From assembly GCA_013152325.1 (NCBI GenBank), contig JAADGN010000026.1:10978-48638 (forward strand): a stretch of 37,661 nucleotides of DNA, in the 5' to 3' direction. Below are positions 7,513-14,485 of the stretch, one piece after another; within the stretch, counting starts at the first letter, position 1; every line of letters begins with the position of its first letter. A program made the translations under genes and the position numbers. The notes below the pieces were generated by a model. It saw only the letters and a list, made by a program, of their open reading frames with translations. It did not search any database and was not told where the DNA came from. Source of the DNA: Chloroflexota bacterium. Its GTDB lineage: Bacteria; Chloroflexota; Anaerolineae; Anaerolineales; Villigracilaceae.

Positions 7513-8313
7513 TCAAGAAAAAAGGGCTTCGATGGGATCGCCTGTCTTGGCGTTCAACTGTGCCGCGGCGTTGCCGTTGACGACGGAGACTTCCAGGTAA
7601 CCTTCGCTGTTCATCAGAACGGTCAGCTCACCGACCTGGCGTTCGCCAAAAGCATCTACCATGCCGTTAATCTCAACGCCACATACATTAATGCAAATTT
7701 CGTCCTTCTTGTCAAGTGCCTGTCCCAAATGCTCGGCACGAATGTTGGAGGCCAGGTTGCCAAAATGGTCGATGTGGATGATCTCACCCACAAGTCCCGA
7801 TTCTGTGCGTACGGGTTTGGGCAGCGTCAGCCGCACCGGATCGGCGATGGGCGTGCCCATTTCGTGCAGGGGAACACCACAAGCCAGGTGCGCCCCACAG
7901 GGGGCGAAAATGTCGCGCCCGTGGAAAGTGGTGCTTACCACCGGGAGATAATATTCCGGCTTGTCAAGGTGAACGATCGCCACCTCCCGACCTTCGGCCT
8001 CGGCGCGCTCATAGAGCAGGGTCAGCACACCGTTGTCCGGTGCGACGTAGATCTGCCCGCCGATACGGGCCGCGATGGGACGTCGCGCTGTCCCGACGCC
8101 GGGGTCCACGACGACGACGTGCACCGTCCCTTCGGGAAAGTATTCCGTCGAGCCCAAAAGAAGCAGGGCTGCGGAGCGCACATTCTGGGGCGGGACTTCG
8201 TGGCTGATGTCGGCGATCTTTGCCTCCGGGCAAATACCCCAGATGACGCCTTTCATCGTTCCGACAAAGCCATCTTCGGTGCCAAAATCAGTAGTAATGG
8301 AAACAATTGCCAT
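7513..8313 (-). CDS. S-adenosyl-L-methionine hydroxide adenosyltransferase (SAM hydrolase, DUF62 family)
   Basis: This 266-residue enzyme belongs to the family that also contains fluorinase and chlorinase. The hydroxide-using members split SAM into adenosine and methionine. The characteristic Asp-Arg-His triad is intact: D70 and R77 in VDPGVGTAR, and H131 in TTFHGRDIFAP. The N-terminal ITTDFGTEDGFVG and the IDHFGN block in the C-terminal beta-barrel domain are also typical. ATG 8313 was chosen over an upstream start at 8361 because it begins at the conserved strand and has GTGGAG before it. It is the first gene of the operon with the ECF ATPase, S and T genes, which suggests that its reaction and the transporter serve one pathway. 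Confidence 0.93.
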   Translation of the reverse strand: MAIVSITTDFGTEDGFVGTMKGVIWGICPEAKIADISHEVPPQNVRSAALLLLGSTEYFPEGTVHVVVVDPGVGTARRPIAARIGGQIYVAPDNGVLTLLYERAEAEGREVAIVHLDKPEYYLPVVSTTFHGRDIFAPCGAHLACGVPLHEMGTPIADPVRLTLPKPVRTESGLVGEIIHIDHFGNLASNIRAEHLGQALDKKDEICINVCGVEINGMVDAFGERQVGELTVLMNSEGYLEVSVVNGNAAAQLNAKTGDPIEALFS

Positions 8314-8403
8314 GCTATACTCCACAAGACAGCCGCAAATAACAACACCCTTGCAGGCCAAAAGTTCTACACGAGGTCAAGAAACGCCGCCTCCGCCTGC
8401 TAC

Positions 8404-8433
8404 TTGACACACAAGGTCGTTTTGTTGTACGCT
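8404..8433 (+). promoter_or_regulatory. Sigma-70-type promoter for the lipoprotein gene
   Basis: A perfect TTGACA (8404-8409), an 18-base spacer and a TACGCT -10 box (8428-8433) lie about 130 bases before the ATG at 8566. The region also separates two divergent transcription units. Confidence 0.5.
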
Positions 8434-8565
8434 AGACGCATACTGGCAAACCCAAGTACAAAACGCTGCGCAACCTGCCAAACCAAAAAAACAACCAACG
8501 ACAGCCTGCGCCGATCCATCCTGCAGATCAGCGTAGATTTTACCTCTTTTGCCAAAGGAGAAAAA

Positions 8566-9303
8566 ATGAGAAGGAGAATTTTGATCATCCCGTTGTTTCT
8601 GTTGTTGACCGGCTGTGGTCAAATCCCGTTAGCGCCCACACCTACCCTCACGCCCACCATAACAGCCTCGCCAACCATCACCTCCACGCCAACCGAGACT
8701 CCCACAGTCACCCCCACCTTCACACCGACCGATACCCCGCTGCCGACCGAGACGCCCACCCCAACCCCCACACCAACGCCCGAATTCCCGACCGTCACGG
8801 CAGACATGAACGCCTTCTGCCGTTGGGGGCCCAGTACAGCCTACATCACGTCCGGCGTCCCTCTGCTCGAAGGGCAGACCGCTCGCGTCGACGGCCGCGA
8901 TTACGACAGCACGTGGTATTGGGTACAGGTTGAAGGCGTCCAGTGGCATTGCTGGGTCTCCGCCTCCACCGTCACATTGCACGGCGACCCCAAAGCCATC
9001 AAATACGTACAGACAAATGTCCCGACCAATAACAAAGTACCCTCGCCCAAAGGCGTATCCGCCTTCCGCAACGGGAACCTGGTCACCATCTCCTGGCTGG
9101 CCGCGCCGTCGGCCCCCGAGCTTGGGTACCTGATCGAGGCCGAGGTCTGCCTGTACGGCTCCCCCGTCGACATGGCTTACAGCACGACCAAGACCGTCAT
9201 CACCCTGGAAGACAATCAGGATTGCTCGAAGAAGTCATCCGGCAAAGTCTACACCGTCAATAAACTGGGATACTCAAAGCCCGTAACCATCACATGGCCA
9301 TAA
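8566..9303 (+). CDS. Thr/Pro-rich lipoprotein with SH3b-like and FN3-like regions
   Basis: A 245-residue predicted lipoprotein. The signal peptide ends in the lipobox L-L-T-G-C, with Cys17 as the lipidated residue. Residues 22-72 form a Thr/Pro linker (PTPTLTPTITASPT-like). Residues 75-140 (NAFCRWGPSTAYI, then WVQVEGVQWHCWVS) resemble a bacterial SH3b domain. The remainder, with 'PSPKGVSAFRNGNLVTISW', resembles a fibronectin type III-like domain. The first Cys pair (FCRWG, WHCWV) could form a disulphide. It is likely anchored outside the membrane, with the linker spacing a binding domain from the cell surface. ATG 8566 is preceded by AAAGGAG. The longer open frame upstream is out of register with any real gene. 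The next gene starts ten bases after its stop. Confidence 0.8.
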   Translation: MRRRILIIPLFLLLTGCGQIPLAPTPTLTPTITASPTITSTPTETPTVTPTFTPTDTPLPTETPTPTPTPTPEFPTVTADMNAFCRWGPSTAYITSGVPLLEGQTARVDGRDYDSTWYWVQVEGVQWHCWVSASTVTLHGDPKAIKYVQTNVPTNNKVPSPKGVSAFRNGNLVTISWLAAPSAPELGYLIEAEVCLYGSPVDMAYSTTKTVITLEDNQDCSKKSSGKVYTVNKLGYSKPVTITWP

Positions 9304-9313
9304 AGGTTGCACA

Positions 9314-11944
9314 ATGACGACAAACAAAGAAAAAAGCGTCCACCCCGCGCCGGAGGAGACTCTGGCAAATATCCTGTCCGGCCTGAAAAGCGCTCAGGCC
9401 GAGACCCGCCTGAAAAACATCGAGGCCTTGGGCAAACTCTCCTACAGCAATCGGAGCATCCTGCGCCAGCTGGAAATGCTGGCCGCCACAGACCGGAGCA
9501 AAGCCGTGCGCGCCGCCGCGTTGGCGGCGCTGGATTCACGTATTCACCGCCAGATACAAAAGAAAACGGCCAGCCTGCCATTGTTCACCCGTCAGGTGCT
9601 GGTCGAAGAAATCGAACGTTGGCAAAAGGAAGGATTGCTTCAGGAGCAGCAGGCCGCGGCGCTCAAACAACGGTACACCTTCGACGCGTCGCCCCCTCCC
9701 GCGGCCAAACCGGCACAAGCCGCGCCCAAACCTGCCGCGCCAGCGCCAAAACAGACGCCGCCCCCAAAGCCCGCCCCCACGTTGGCCCAAACGCTGCTCA
9801 GCGAAACCAGTATCAAGATCGCCCTGTACCTGGGCGCGTTCTTCGTCATCGCCGCGGCGCTCATCCTGGCCGCGCTGGTCGAGTCGATCCGTCTGCCCAT
9901 CCTGCTCACGGTAACAGTCTTCTTCGGCTTTGGAGCTGTGGTTATCCGCAAGAAACTGCCGCAGCCCAGTTTTACCCTCTTCATCGTCTTTTCGACGCTG
10001 ATCCCCATCGACGCCAGTGTACTGGCGAACATGCTCGATATTGACGGCGCTGCCGCCAATGGTTACTGGTCGCTGGTCCTTACCCTGACAGCCCTGCTGT
10101 GGGGATTCAGCACCTGGCTCTACCACTCCCGCTTTTTCAGCCTAGCAGCATTCGCAGCAGCAGTCGCGGCCATCCTCAACTTTGCGGCCATTTTCGACGC
10201 GCCGATCGACCTGTCCCTGCTGCTGGCCTCGTTGGTTGTCCTGGGCGGATTGTTCAGCGCGAAAATGCTCCGGCACTGGAAAGACCGCAAATTTGCGCTG
10301 CCCCTGCTTGCGCTGACAAAAACAACCCAAAGCATCCTGTTGTTGGTCGCCTTCTTTTCGATCTTCATCCATCTCGCGGATGGGTGGGGCAACTGGCGCG
10401 ATGGCTGGTGGTTGGTCAGCGCGCTGATCTGGCTGGTCGCTGCGGCAGATTTCGCCGCGAGCGAAGAACTCTTCGCCTTCAAACCCTTCGCCTACCTGTC
10501 GGCGGCCGCGCTCATCCCCGTCCCCTGGCTGTTCCTGAACGTGCTGGGAGATGCCGCCAGCACGGCACAAATCACGGTGTCCTGGCTGTGGGGCGTGTTC
10601 TTTGTCGCCCTCAGTACGCTCGCGCCGCGCACGAAATGGGAGAAGCTGCAAAAATACGCTCAACCCTTCCTGCTCGGGTCGGGAGCGGTCTTCCTGGGCG
10701 CGCTTCTGCTCAGTCAGGTCAAAGCATTCGACATCGGGAGCATCACACCCACCTTCCTCGTCCTGACAGGCACCGCACTGACCTACACCGCCCTGCACGT
10801 TTACCGGCCGCGGGTTTTCGTCTGGCTGACAGCGCTCATCGCCGCGCTGGGTGCGTACTTCTCCTTCTTCGCGCTGCCCTTCATGGAGGGGTACGACGTC
10901 TTCGCCGGCTACCAACTGGCTGGCGCCAGCCTGCTCCTGCTCACCCCGGACTTGTTCAAAACAGCCAACCGGAATGCGGACAGGAGTTGGCGTTGGCCGC
11001 TCCTCGGGCTTGGGTTACTCCTGACCAGCGTCAATTCCGTTTACCTGCTCGGCAGCGGGATGGATCACGCGGCCGAAGCCGCACTGATCTTCGGCCTGTA
11101 TACACTGCTAAGCCTGGCATACGCCCTGCGGCAAAAACGGCCTGCCCTGGGATATCTGGGCACAGCCTACATGCCACTCACAATTTTGTTCACGCTACAG
11201 GCCGTGGAACAAGACCGCTGGCTAGGCCCGCTGATCGCCCTGGCTGTGCTGTATTACTTCCTCGGGCTGGGGGCGCGCGTAAAACAAAATGACGAATGGG
11301 CAAACGTGCTGCGCTACAGCGGATTGGGCCTGGGCGTGTTGGTCTCGATCAGCGCGCCATTTGAAGGTTCGGGGTTGGCGGCCAGCATTCCGGTCGTCAT
11401 CGCGGCGACGCTGTTCGCCGTCGAGGCCTTCCGCCGGCGCAACGTCTGGCTGGGATTCCCGGCCAATGCGCTCTACCTGATGGCCTACTTCATGATCCTG
11501 GCCAACCTGAACGTGGACGAGCCGCAATTCTACTCGGTCGGCGCGGCAATGCTGGGGATGGTCATGCACTACCTGCTCGTCCGCAGCGGGAGCAAGACCG
11601 GCGCATTCCTGACCGGTATGTTCTCGCAACTGGTGCTGTTGAGCACGACGTACATCCAGATGATCGCAAATGAAGATTTCATCTTTTTCGCGATCCTGTT
11701 CTTCCAGGCGCTGGTCGTGCTGATCTACGGGATCGTCATCCGCTCACGCAGTCTGGTCATCGCCCCGATCATCTTCGTTGTGTTGGCGGTTGCCACGGTT
11801 GTCTTCAATATCCTGCAGGGCCTCTCAACCGTCATTTTGATCGGCTGCACGGGCATCTTCCTGATCCTGCTCGGCATTCTGGCGCTGGTACTGCGAGAAA
11901 AAATAGCCACCCTGCGCGAACAATTAAGCGACTGGAACGCGTAG
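9314..11944 (+). CDS. Large multi-pass membrane protein with N-terminal HEAT-like region (DUF2157-like)
   Basis: An 876-residue protein. Residues 15-80 resemble a HEAT-like helical repeat (AETRLKNIEALGKL, then SKAVRAAALAAL). A soluble helix follows (VEEIERWQKEGLLQEQQ, about 96-112), which resembles the start of DUF2157 proteins. A low-complexity Ala/Pro/Lys linker spans about 123-155. From residue 165 to the end there are roughly twenty hydrophobic helices. No catalytic or transporter motif is visible, so function is unknown. ATG 9314 lies close behind the lipoprotein stop, so the two genes probably form an operon. A strong terminator follows. Confidence 0.75.
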   Translation: MTTNKEKSVHPAPEETLANILSGLKSAQAETRLKNIEALGKLSYSNRSILRQLEMLAATDRSKAVRAAALAALDSRIHRQIQKKTASLPLFTRQVLVEEIERWQKEGLLQEQQAAALKQRYTFDASPPPAAKPAQAAPKPAAPAPKQTPPPKPAPTLAQTLLSETSIKIALYLGAFFVIAAALILAALVESIRLPILLTVTVFFGFGAVVIRKKLPQPSFTLFIVFSTLIPIDASVLANMLDIDGAAANGYWSLVLTLTALLWGFSTWLYHSRFFSLAAFAAAVAAILNFAAIFDAPIDLSLLLASLVVLGGLFSAKMLRHWKDRKFALPLLALTKTTQSILLLVAFFSIFIHLADGWGNWRDGWWLVSALIWLVAAADFAASEELFAFKPFAYLSAAALIPVPWLFLNVLGDAASTAQITVSWLWGVFFVALSTLAPRTKWEKLQKYAQPFLLGSGAVFLGALLLSQVKAFDIGSITPTFLVLTGTALTYTALHVYRPRVFVWLTALIAALGAYFSFFALPFMEGYDVFAGYQLAGASLLLLTPDLFKTANRNADRSWRWPLLGLGLLLTSVNSVYLLGSGMDHAAEAALIFGLYTLLSLAYALRQKRPALGYLGTAYMPLTILFTLQAVEQDRWLGPLIALAVLYYFLGLGARVKQNDEWANVLRYSGLGLGVLVSISAPFEGSGLAASIPVVIAATLFAVEAFRRRNVWLGFPANALYLMAYFMILANLNVDEPQFYSVGAAMLGMVMHYLLVRSGSKTGAFLTGMFSQLVLLSTTYIQMIANEDFIFFAILFFQALVVLIYGIVIRSRSLVIAPIIFVVLAVATVVFNILQGLSTVILIGCTGIFLILLGILALVLREKIATLREQLSDWNA

Positions 11945-11958
11945 CCGCACAAAACCCA

Positions 11959-11989
11959 AAAGAGCACGGGCCTTTGCCTGTGCTCTTTT
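11959..11989. terminator. Bidirectional Rho-independent terminator
   Basis: A stem of about 13 bp (AAGAGCACGGGC pairs with GCCTGTGCTCTT) with a CTTT loop and T/A-runs on both sides. It lies between the convergent multi-TM gene and the sirtuin gene. Confidence 0.85.
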
Positions 11990-12016
11990 CTTGTTATCCC
12001 GCTGCCAAATACTATC

Positions 12017-12748
12017 CTAGCCCCATGCCCGCTTTATCAACGCAGGCAAAACATCGCCCGACTTGCCGTGCAAGGCAAATTCGGCCTTTCCACTGAGCGG
12101 CGTCGGCTCCAGGTTGATTTCGACGACCACCGCGCCGCGATTTTTGGCCTCGTAAGCCAGCGAAGCCGCCGGCTGGACAACTCCCGACGTGCCTATCGAA
12201 AAGAACACATCACACGCCCGGGCCGCCTCGACCGCAGACTCCAGCGCCCCGAACGGCAGCGACTCGCCAAACCAGACCACGTCCGGGCGCAGGTACGCGC
12301 CGCACGACGAGCAGCGCGGCACATCATCCGTTTCTTCCCATGTTTCAACGACGCCGCAGCCATCGAAACATTTCACCCGCTGAATGTTGCCGTGCAGTTC
12401 GATCACGTCCCGGCTGCCAGCCTGGACGTGCAGACCATCCACGTTTTGCGTGACAAGGGTGAAATGCGGCACATGCTGCGCCATCTCAACCAGGGCGTAG
12501 TGACCGGGATTCGGCTCGACTTCGGCCACCCTGCCGCGGCGCATGGCGTACCAATCCCAAACCAGTTTGGGGTTGCGCCGAAAAGCCCCGGGAGTGGCCA
12601 GCTCTTCGGGACGATATTGCGCCCAGTGTCCGGTCTGGGCATCGCGGAAGGTCCGCAGACCGGATTCGGCGGAGATTCCGGCCCCGGTCAGGGCGGCGAC
12701 GCGCCGGGCCTCGCGCAAGATGCGGATGAGTTCAGGGGAAATGTCCAT
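12017..12748 (-). CDS. cobB: NAD-dependent protein deacylase (sirtuin)
   Basis: The 243-residue sirtuin removes acyl groups from protein lysines using NAD+. Visible features: the NAD-binding GAGISAESG (22-30), the QNVDG motif (101-105), catalytic His119 in ELHGN, and a zinc-binding set of Cys127, Cys131, Cys146 and Cys149. Tyr67 and Arg70 form the Y-x-x-R pair that marks class III (SIRT5/CobB-like) sirtuins, which bind succinyl or malonyl groups. Desuccinylase activity is therefore likely, by analogy with that class. ATG 12748 has a TGGAG site in front. It lies 50 bases downstream of the plsY-like gene on the same strand, so the pair may be cotranscribed. Confidence 0.93.
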   Translation of the reverse strand: MDISPELIRILREARRVAALTGAGISAESGLRTFRDAQTGHWAQYRPEELATPGAFRRNPKLVWDWYAMRRGRVAEVEPNPGHYALVEMAQHVPHFTLVTQNVDGLHVQAGSRDVIELHGNIQRVKCFDGCGVVETWEETDDVPRCSSCGAYLRPDVVWFGESLPFGALESAVEAARACDVFFSIGTSGVVQPAASLAYEAKNRGAVVVEINLEPTPLSGKAEFALHGKSGDVLPALIKRAWG

Positions 12749-12798
12749 GTCTCCATTTTGCCAAACAGGTTATGCGCCGGGAAAAACACCATCGGCCC

Positions 12799-13398
12799 TT
12801 AACGCTCCGGCTGTTCCCGGTCCAGCCACAATTCGCGGTATTGGCGATTCCAGTCAATCGTGAAACGCGCTGCGATGACCAATCCGGCCGCGGCCATGAC
12901 CCATAGCTCGGCGCCGCGAAGCCCCAGCAGCCAAAAGACCAGCGGCGCGGCAAGCCCGGCAAACAGGCTGGCGCGCGCCGCGTGGCGGATCGTCAACGTC
13001 AACACGAGCAGCGTCGCCAGCGCCAGCAGGAATCCCAACGGCGAGACGGCCAGCAGCGTCCCGGCGGTCGTCGCCAACCCCATCCCGCCGCGGAATTGGG
13101 CGAAGAGGGGCCAGCAATGACCGGCCACCGTCGACGCCGCGGTCAGGGCAACGGCCCAGGCAGGCAGCCCGGCGCGGGCCGCGAAATAGGTCGGCAGAAA
13201 CCCTTTGCTGATGTCCAGCAGAAGCACCAGTACGCCCGGCGCCCAGCCTGCCTGCCGGATCGTGTTGGTGGTGGTGACGTGCCCCGACCCGCCATCGCGC
13301 ACGTCCACACCCTTGACCAAACGCGTGACCCACAGCGCAAAAGGCAGCGAGCCGGAGAGATAGCCGACAATCCAGAAAACAACGGGGGAAATATTCAT
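12799..13398 (-). CDS. PlsY-like glycerol-3-phosphate acyltransferase homologue, divergent motifs
   Basis: A 199-residue membrane protein of the PlsY family, which normally transfers an acyl group from acyl phosphate to glycerol 3-phosphate. The start GSLPF and the DVRDGGSGHVTTTNTIR block (32-48) correspond to the usual GSxP and DIRxxGSGNxGATN motifs. LDISKG (61-66) is normal. Several positions differ: the loop after GHCWPLF reads QFRGGMG (101-107) where PlsY proteins usually have FKGGKG, and the C-terminus lacks the usual 'HRxNIxRL' block. Activity may therefore be altered. ATG 13398 has GGATGG in front; a TTG at 13425 would add nine residues. Several transmembrane helices are predicted. A promoter with a TATAAT box lies just upstream. 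Confidence 0.75.
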   Translation of the reverse strand: MNISPVVFWIVGYLSGSLPFALWVTRLVKGVDVRDGGSGHVTTTNTIRQAGWAPGVLVLLLDISKGFLPTYFAARAGLPAWAVALTAASTVAGHCWPLFAQFRGGMGLATTAGTLLAVSPLGFLLALATLLVLTLTIRHAARASLFAGLAAPLVFWLLGLRGAELWVMAAAGLVIAARFTIDWNRQYRELWLDREQPER

Positions 13399-13424
13399 TG
13401 TCCATCCATTCTTAAGTTTTTTCA

Positions 13425-13453
13425 ATTATACTGTCTCATCATGAGGCGAACAA
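13425..13453 (-). promoter_or_regulatory. Promoter for the plsY-like gene
   Basis: On the minus strand TTGTTC (13453-13448) and TATAAT (13430-13425) are 17 bases apart. Transcription would begin near 13418, 20 bases before the ATG with its GGATGG site. It overlaps the divergent lipoprotein gene start. Confidence 0.65.
13427..13432 (+). promoter_or_regulatory. -10 box of a probably leaderless lipoprotein gene
   Basis: TATACT on the plus strand ends 8 bases before the ATG at 13441, so the transcript should begin at or next to the start codon. There is no Shine-Dalgarno sequence. No good -35 box is visible. Confidence 0.45.
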
Positions 13454-13941
13454 ATCTTTCCCTGCTCCCCCGCTTGCTGCTGGCGTCCCTGCTGCTGGCA
13501 GCCTGCGGTTCGACGGCAGACGCATCCCCCTCGCCCCTCCCCCCGACACCGGAGGTCGCCATGGAACCTGCCCAATCCCGCGCAGCCAATGCAGACGTGA
13601 TCCACGTGCGCGCCGTACAAGACCCGGAAAGCACCTGGACGTTCTACGTGACCGTCCAGCACCCTGACACCGGCTGGGATGATTACGCCGACGGCTGGGA
13701 CGTGATCACGCCCGGCGGGACGATACTCAAGCCCGACCCCGGCAGCCCCTTCACGCGCCTGCTGCTCCACCCCCACGTAGACGAACAACCCTTCACGCGC
13801 AGCCAGCGCGGCATTGTCATCCCGGAGGGCGTCACGCAGGTCACCGTCCGCGCCCACGACCTGGTGGACGGCTTCGGCGGACGCGAGGTCACCGTCGATC
13901 TGTCATCGGAAGCCGGGCCGGACTTCGAAGTCGAACGATAG
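13441..13941 (+). CDS. Small predicted lipoprotein
   Basis: A 166-residue protein with a signal peptide ([18 protein letters not shown]) and the lipobox L-A-A-C at Cys22. A short Ser/Pro-rich linker is followed by an all-beta-looking domain (about 52-165): [19 protein letters not shown], a '[12 protein letters not shown]' stretch and an end rich in [13 protein letters not shown]. Its fold looks like an immunoglobulin-type domain; function unknown. ATG 13441 is the start because no earlier lipoprotein start exists and the upstream frame overlaps the divergent plsY-like gene. There is no ribosome binding site, and a TATACT -10 box ends 8 bases upstream, suggesting a leaderless mRNA. rpsO follows about 100 bases later with its own promoter. 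Confidence 0.8.
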   Translation: MRRTNLSLLPRLLLASLLLAACGSTADASPSPLPPTPEVAMEPAQSRAANADVIHVRAVQDPESTWTFYVTVQHPDTGWDDYADGWDVITPGGTILKPDPGSPFTRLLLHPHVDEQPFTRSQRGIVIPEGVTQVTVRAHDLVDGFGGREVTVDLSSEAGPDFEVER

Positions 13942-13948
13942 CTTTTTC

Positions 13949-13957
13949 TGGTATAAT
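13949..13957 (+). promoter_or_regulatory. Extended -10 promoter for rpsO
   Basis: TGGTATAAT (TGn plus TATAAT, 13952-13957) lies just after the lipoprotein stop; the -35 region is weak. Transcription would start near 13964, giving a leader of about 80 bases before rpsO. Confidence 0.6.
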
Positions 13958-13965
13958 CTGCTGCG

Positions 13966-14022
13966 CTGTGACTGGTCCTGCCCGCGGTTTCGGCTGCGGA
14001 CACGGAGACCTGCAAAAATACA
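13966..14022 (+). other. rpsO 5' leader with pairing potential
   Basis: The leader contains complementary stretches, such as GGTC (13974-13977) with GACC (14007-14010), and CCGC/GCGG inside it. S15 often represses its own translation by binding its leader, but the RNA shapes differ between phyla, so this is only a candidate site. Confidence 0.25.
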
Positions 14023-14042
14023 CCAAGGAGAAAGCATACGTC

Positions 14043-14315
14043 ATGCCGCTCGACAAAGAAACCAAGACAAAAATCATCGAAGACTTTCATCGCCACGACA
14101 AGGATACCGGCTCGCCAGAGGTGCAAGTAGCCATTCTCACCCGCCGGATCAACCAACTGACTGACCATTTGCGCGCCAACAAACACGACGAGTCCTGTCG
14201 CCGCGGGCTGCTCAAACTGGTCGGACGCCGCCGCCGCTTGCTGGCCTATCTCAGGCGCACCGAGTACCAACGTTACCTGACCCTGACCGACGAGCTAAAA
14301 TTACGGCGCAAGTAA
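14043..14315 (+). CDS. rpsO: Ribosomal protein S15
   Basis: The 90-residue protein matches the S15 length and pattern. It includes the family core [19 protein letters not shown] (18-36), the HLRANKHD segment and the RRRLLAYLR helix. S15 is a primary binder of 16S rRNA and organizes the central domain of the small subunit. The ATG at 14043 is the only in-frame start; AAGGAG lies 12 bases before it, which is a longer than usual spacing. pnp follows after a terminator, the classical rpsO-pnp order. Confidence 0.97.
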   Translation: MPLDKETKTKIIEDFHRHDKDTGSPEVQVAILTRRINQLTDHLRANKHDESCRRGLLKLVGRRRRLLAYLRRTEYQRYLTLTDELKLRRK

Positions 14316-14331
14316 ATCACATGCTTGGCCC

Positions 14332-14367
14332 GAGTAGATGGGCGTCAGCCTGTCTACTCTTCTTTTT
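14332..14367 (+). terminator. Terminator between rpsO and pnp
   Basis: A 12-bp stem starts with GAGTAGA (14332-14338) and ends with TCTACTC (14353-14359), with a GTCA loop and a following TTCTTTTT run. It probably ends or attenuates rpsO transcription before pnp. Confidence 0.8.
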
Positions 14368-14370
14368 ATA

Positions 14371-14407
14371 CCGGCAGACCGCGTGTCTGCCCCAGTCGTC
14401 TCGCCGG
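14371..14407 (+). other. Structured pnp leader
   Basis: A perfect hairpin GGCAGAC (14373-14379) / GTCTGCC (14385-14391) is enclosed by CCGGC (14371-14375) and GCCGG (14403-14407), which overlap it and so offer alternative pairing. Leader hairpins upstream of pnp are targets of RNase III and PNPase autoregulation in enterobacteria; here the role is inferred only by position. Confidence 0.4.
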
Positions 14408-14485
14408 TTGGGAATTGAAACGTGCTGACAAACCCGGGTTGTCGCCACGATTCAGTCCCTAACCTGGCGGGAAATGGAGAACAAA

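Noticed and set aside
8314-8440. A riboswitch (SAM or TPP) in the leader of the SAM hydrolase gene
   Set aside because: I looked for typical core motifs and stems and saw none; a covariance search would be decisive.
6895-8565. Upstream extension of the lipoprotein frame (6895-9303)
   Set aside because: It runs antisense through the ECF ATPase and SAM hydrolase genes; the true start at 8566 has a Shine-Dalgarno site and a signal peptide.
8636-8790. Tandem DNA repeat in the lipoprotein gene
   Set aside because: The repetitive text is codon-level Thr/Pro low complexity of a protein linker, not an independent repeat array.
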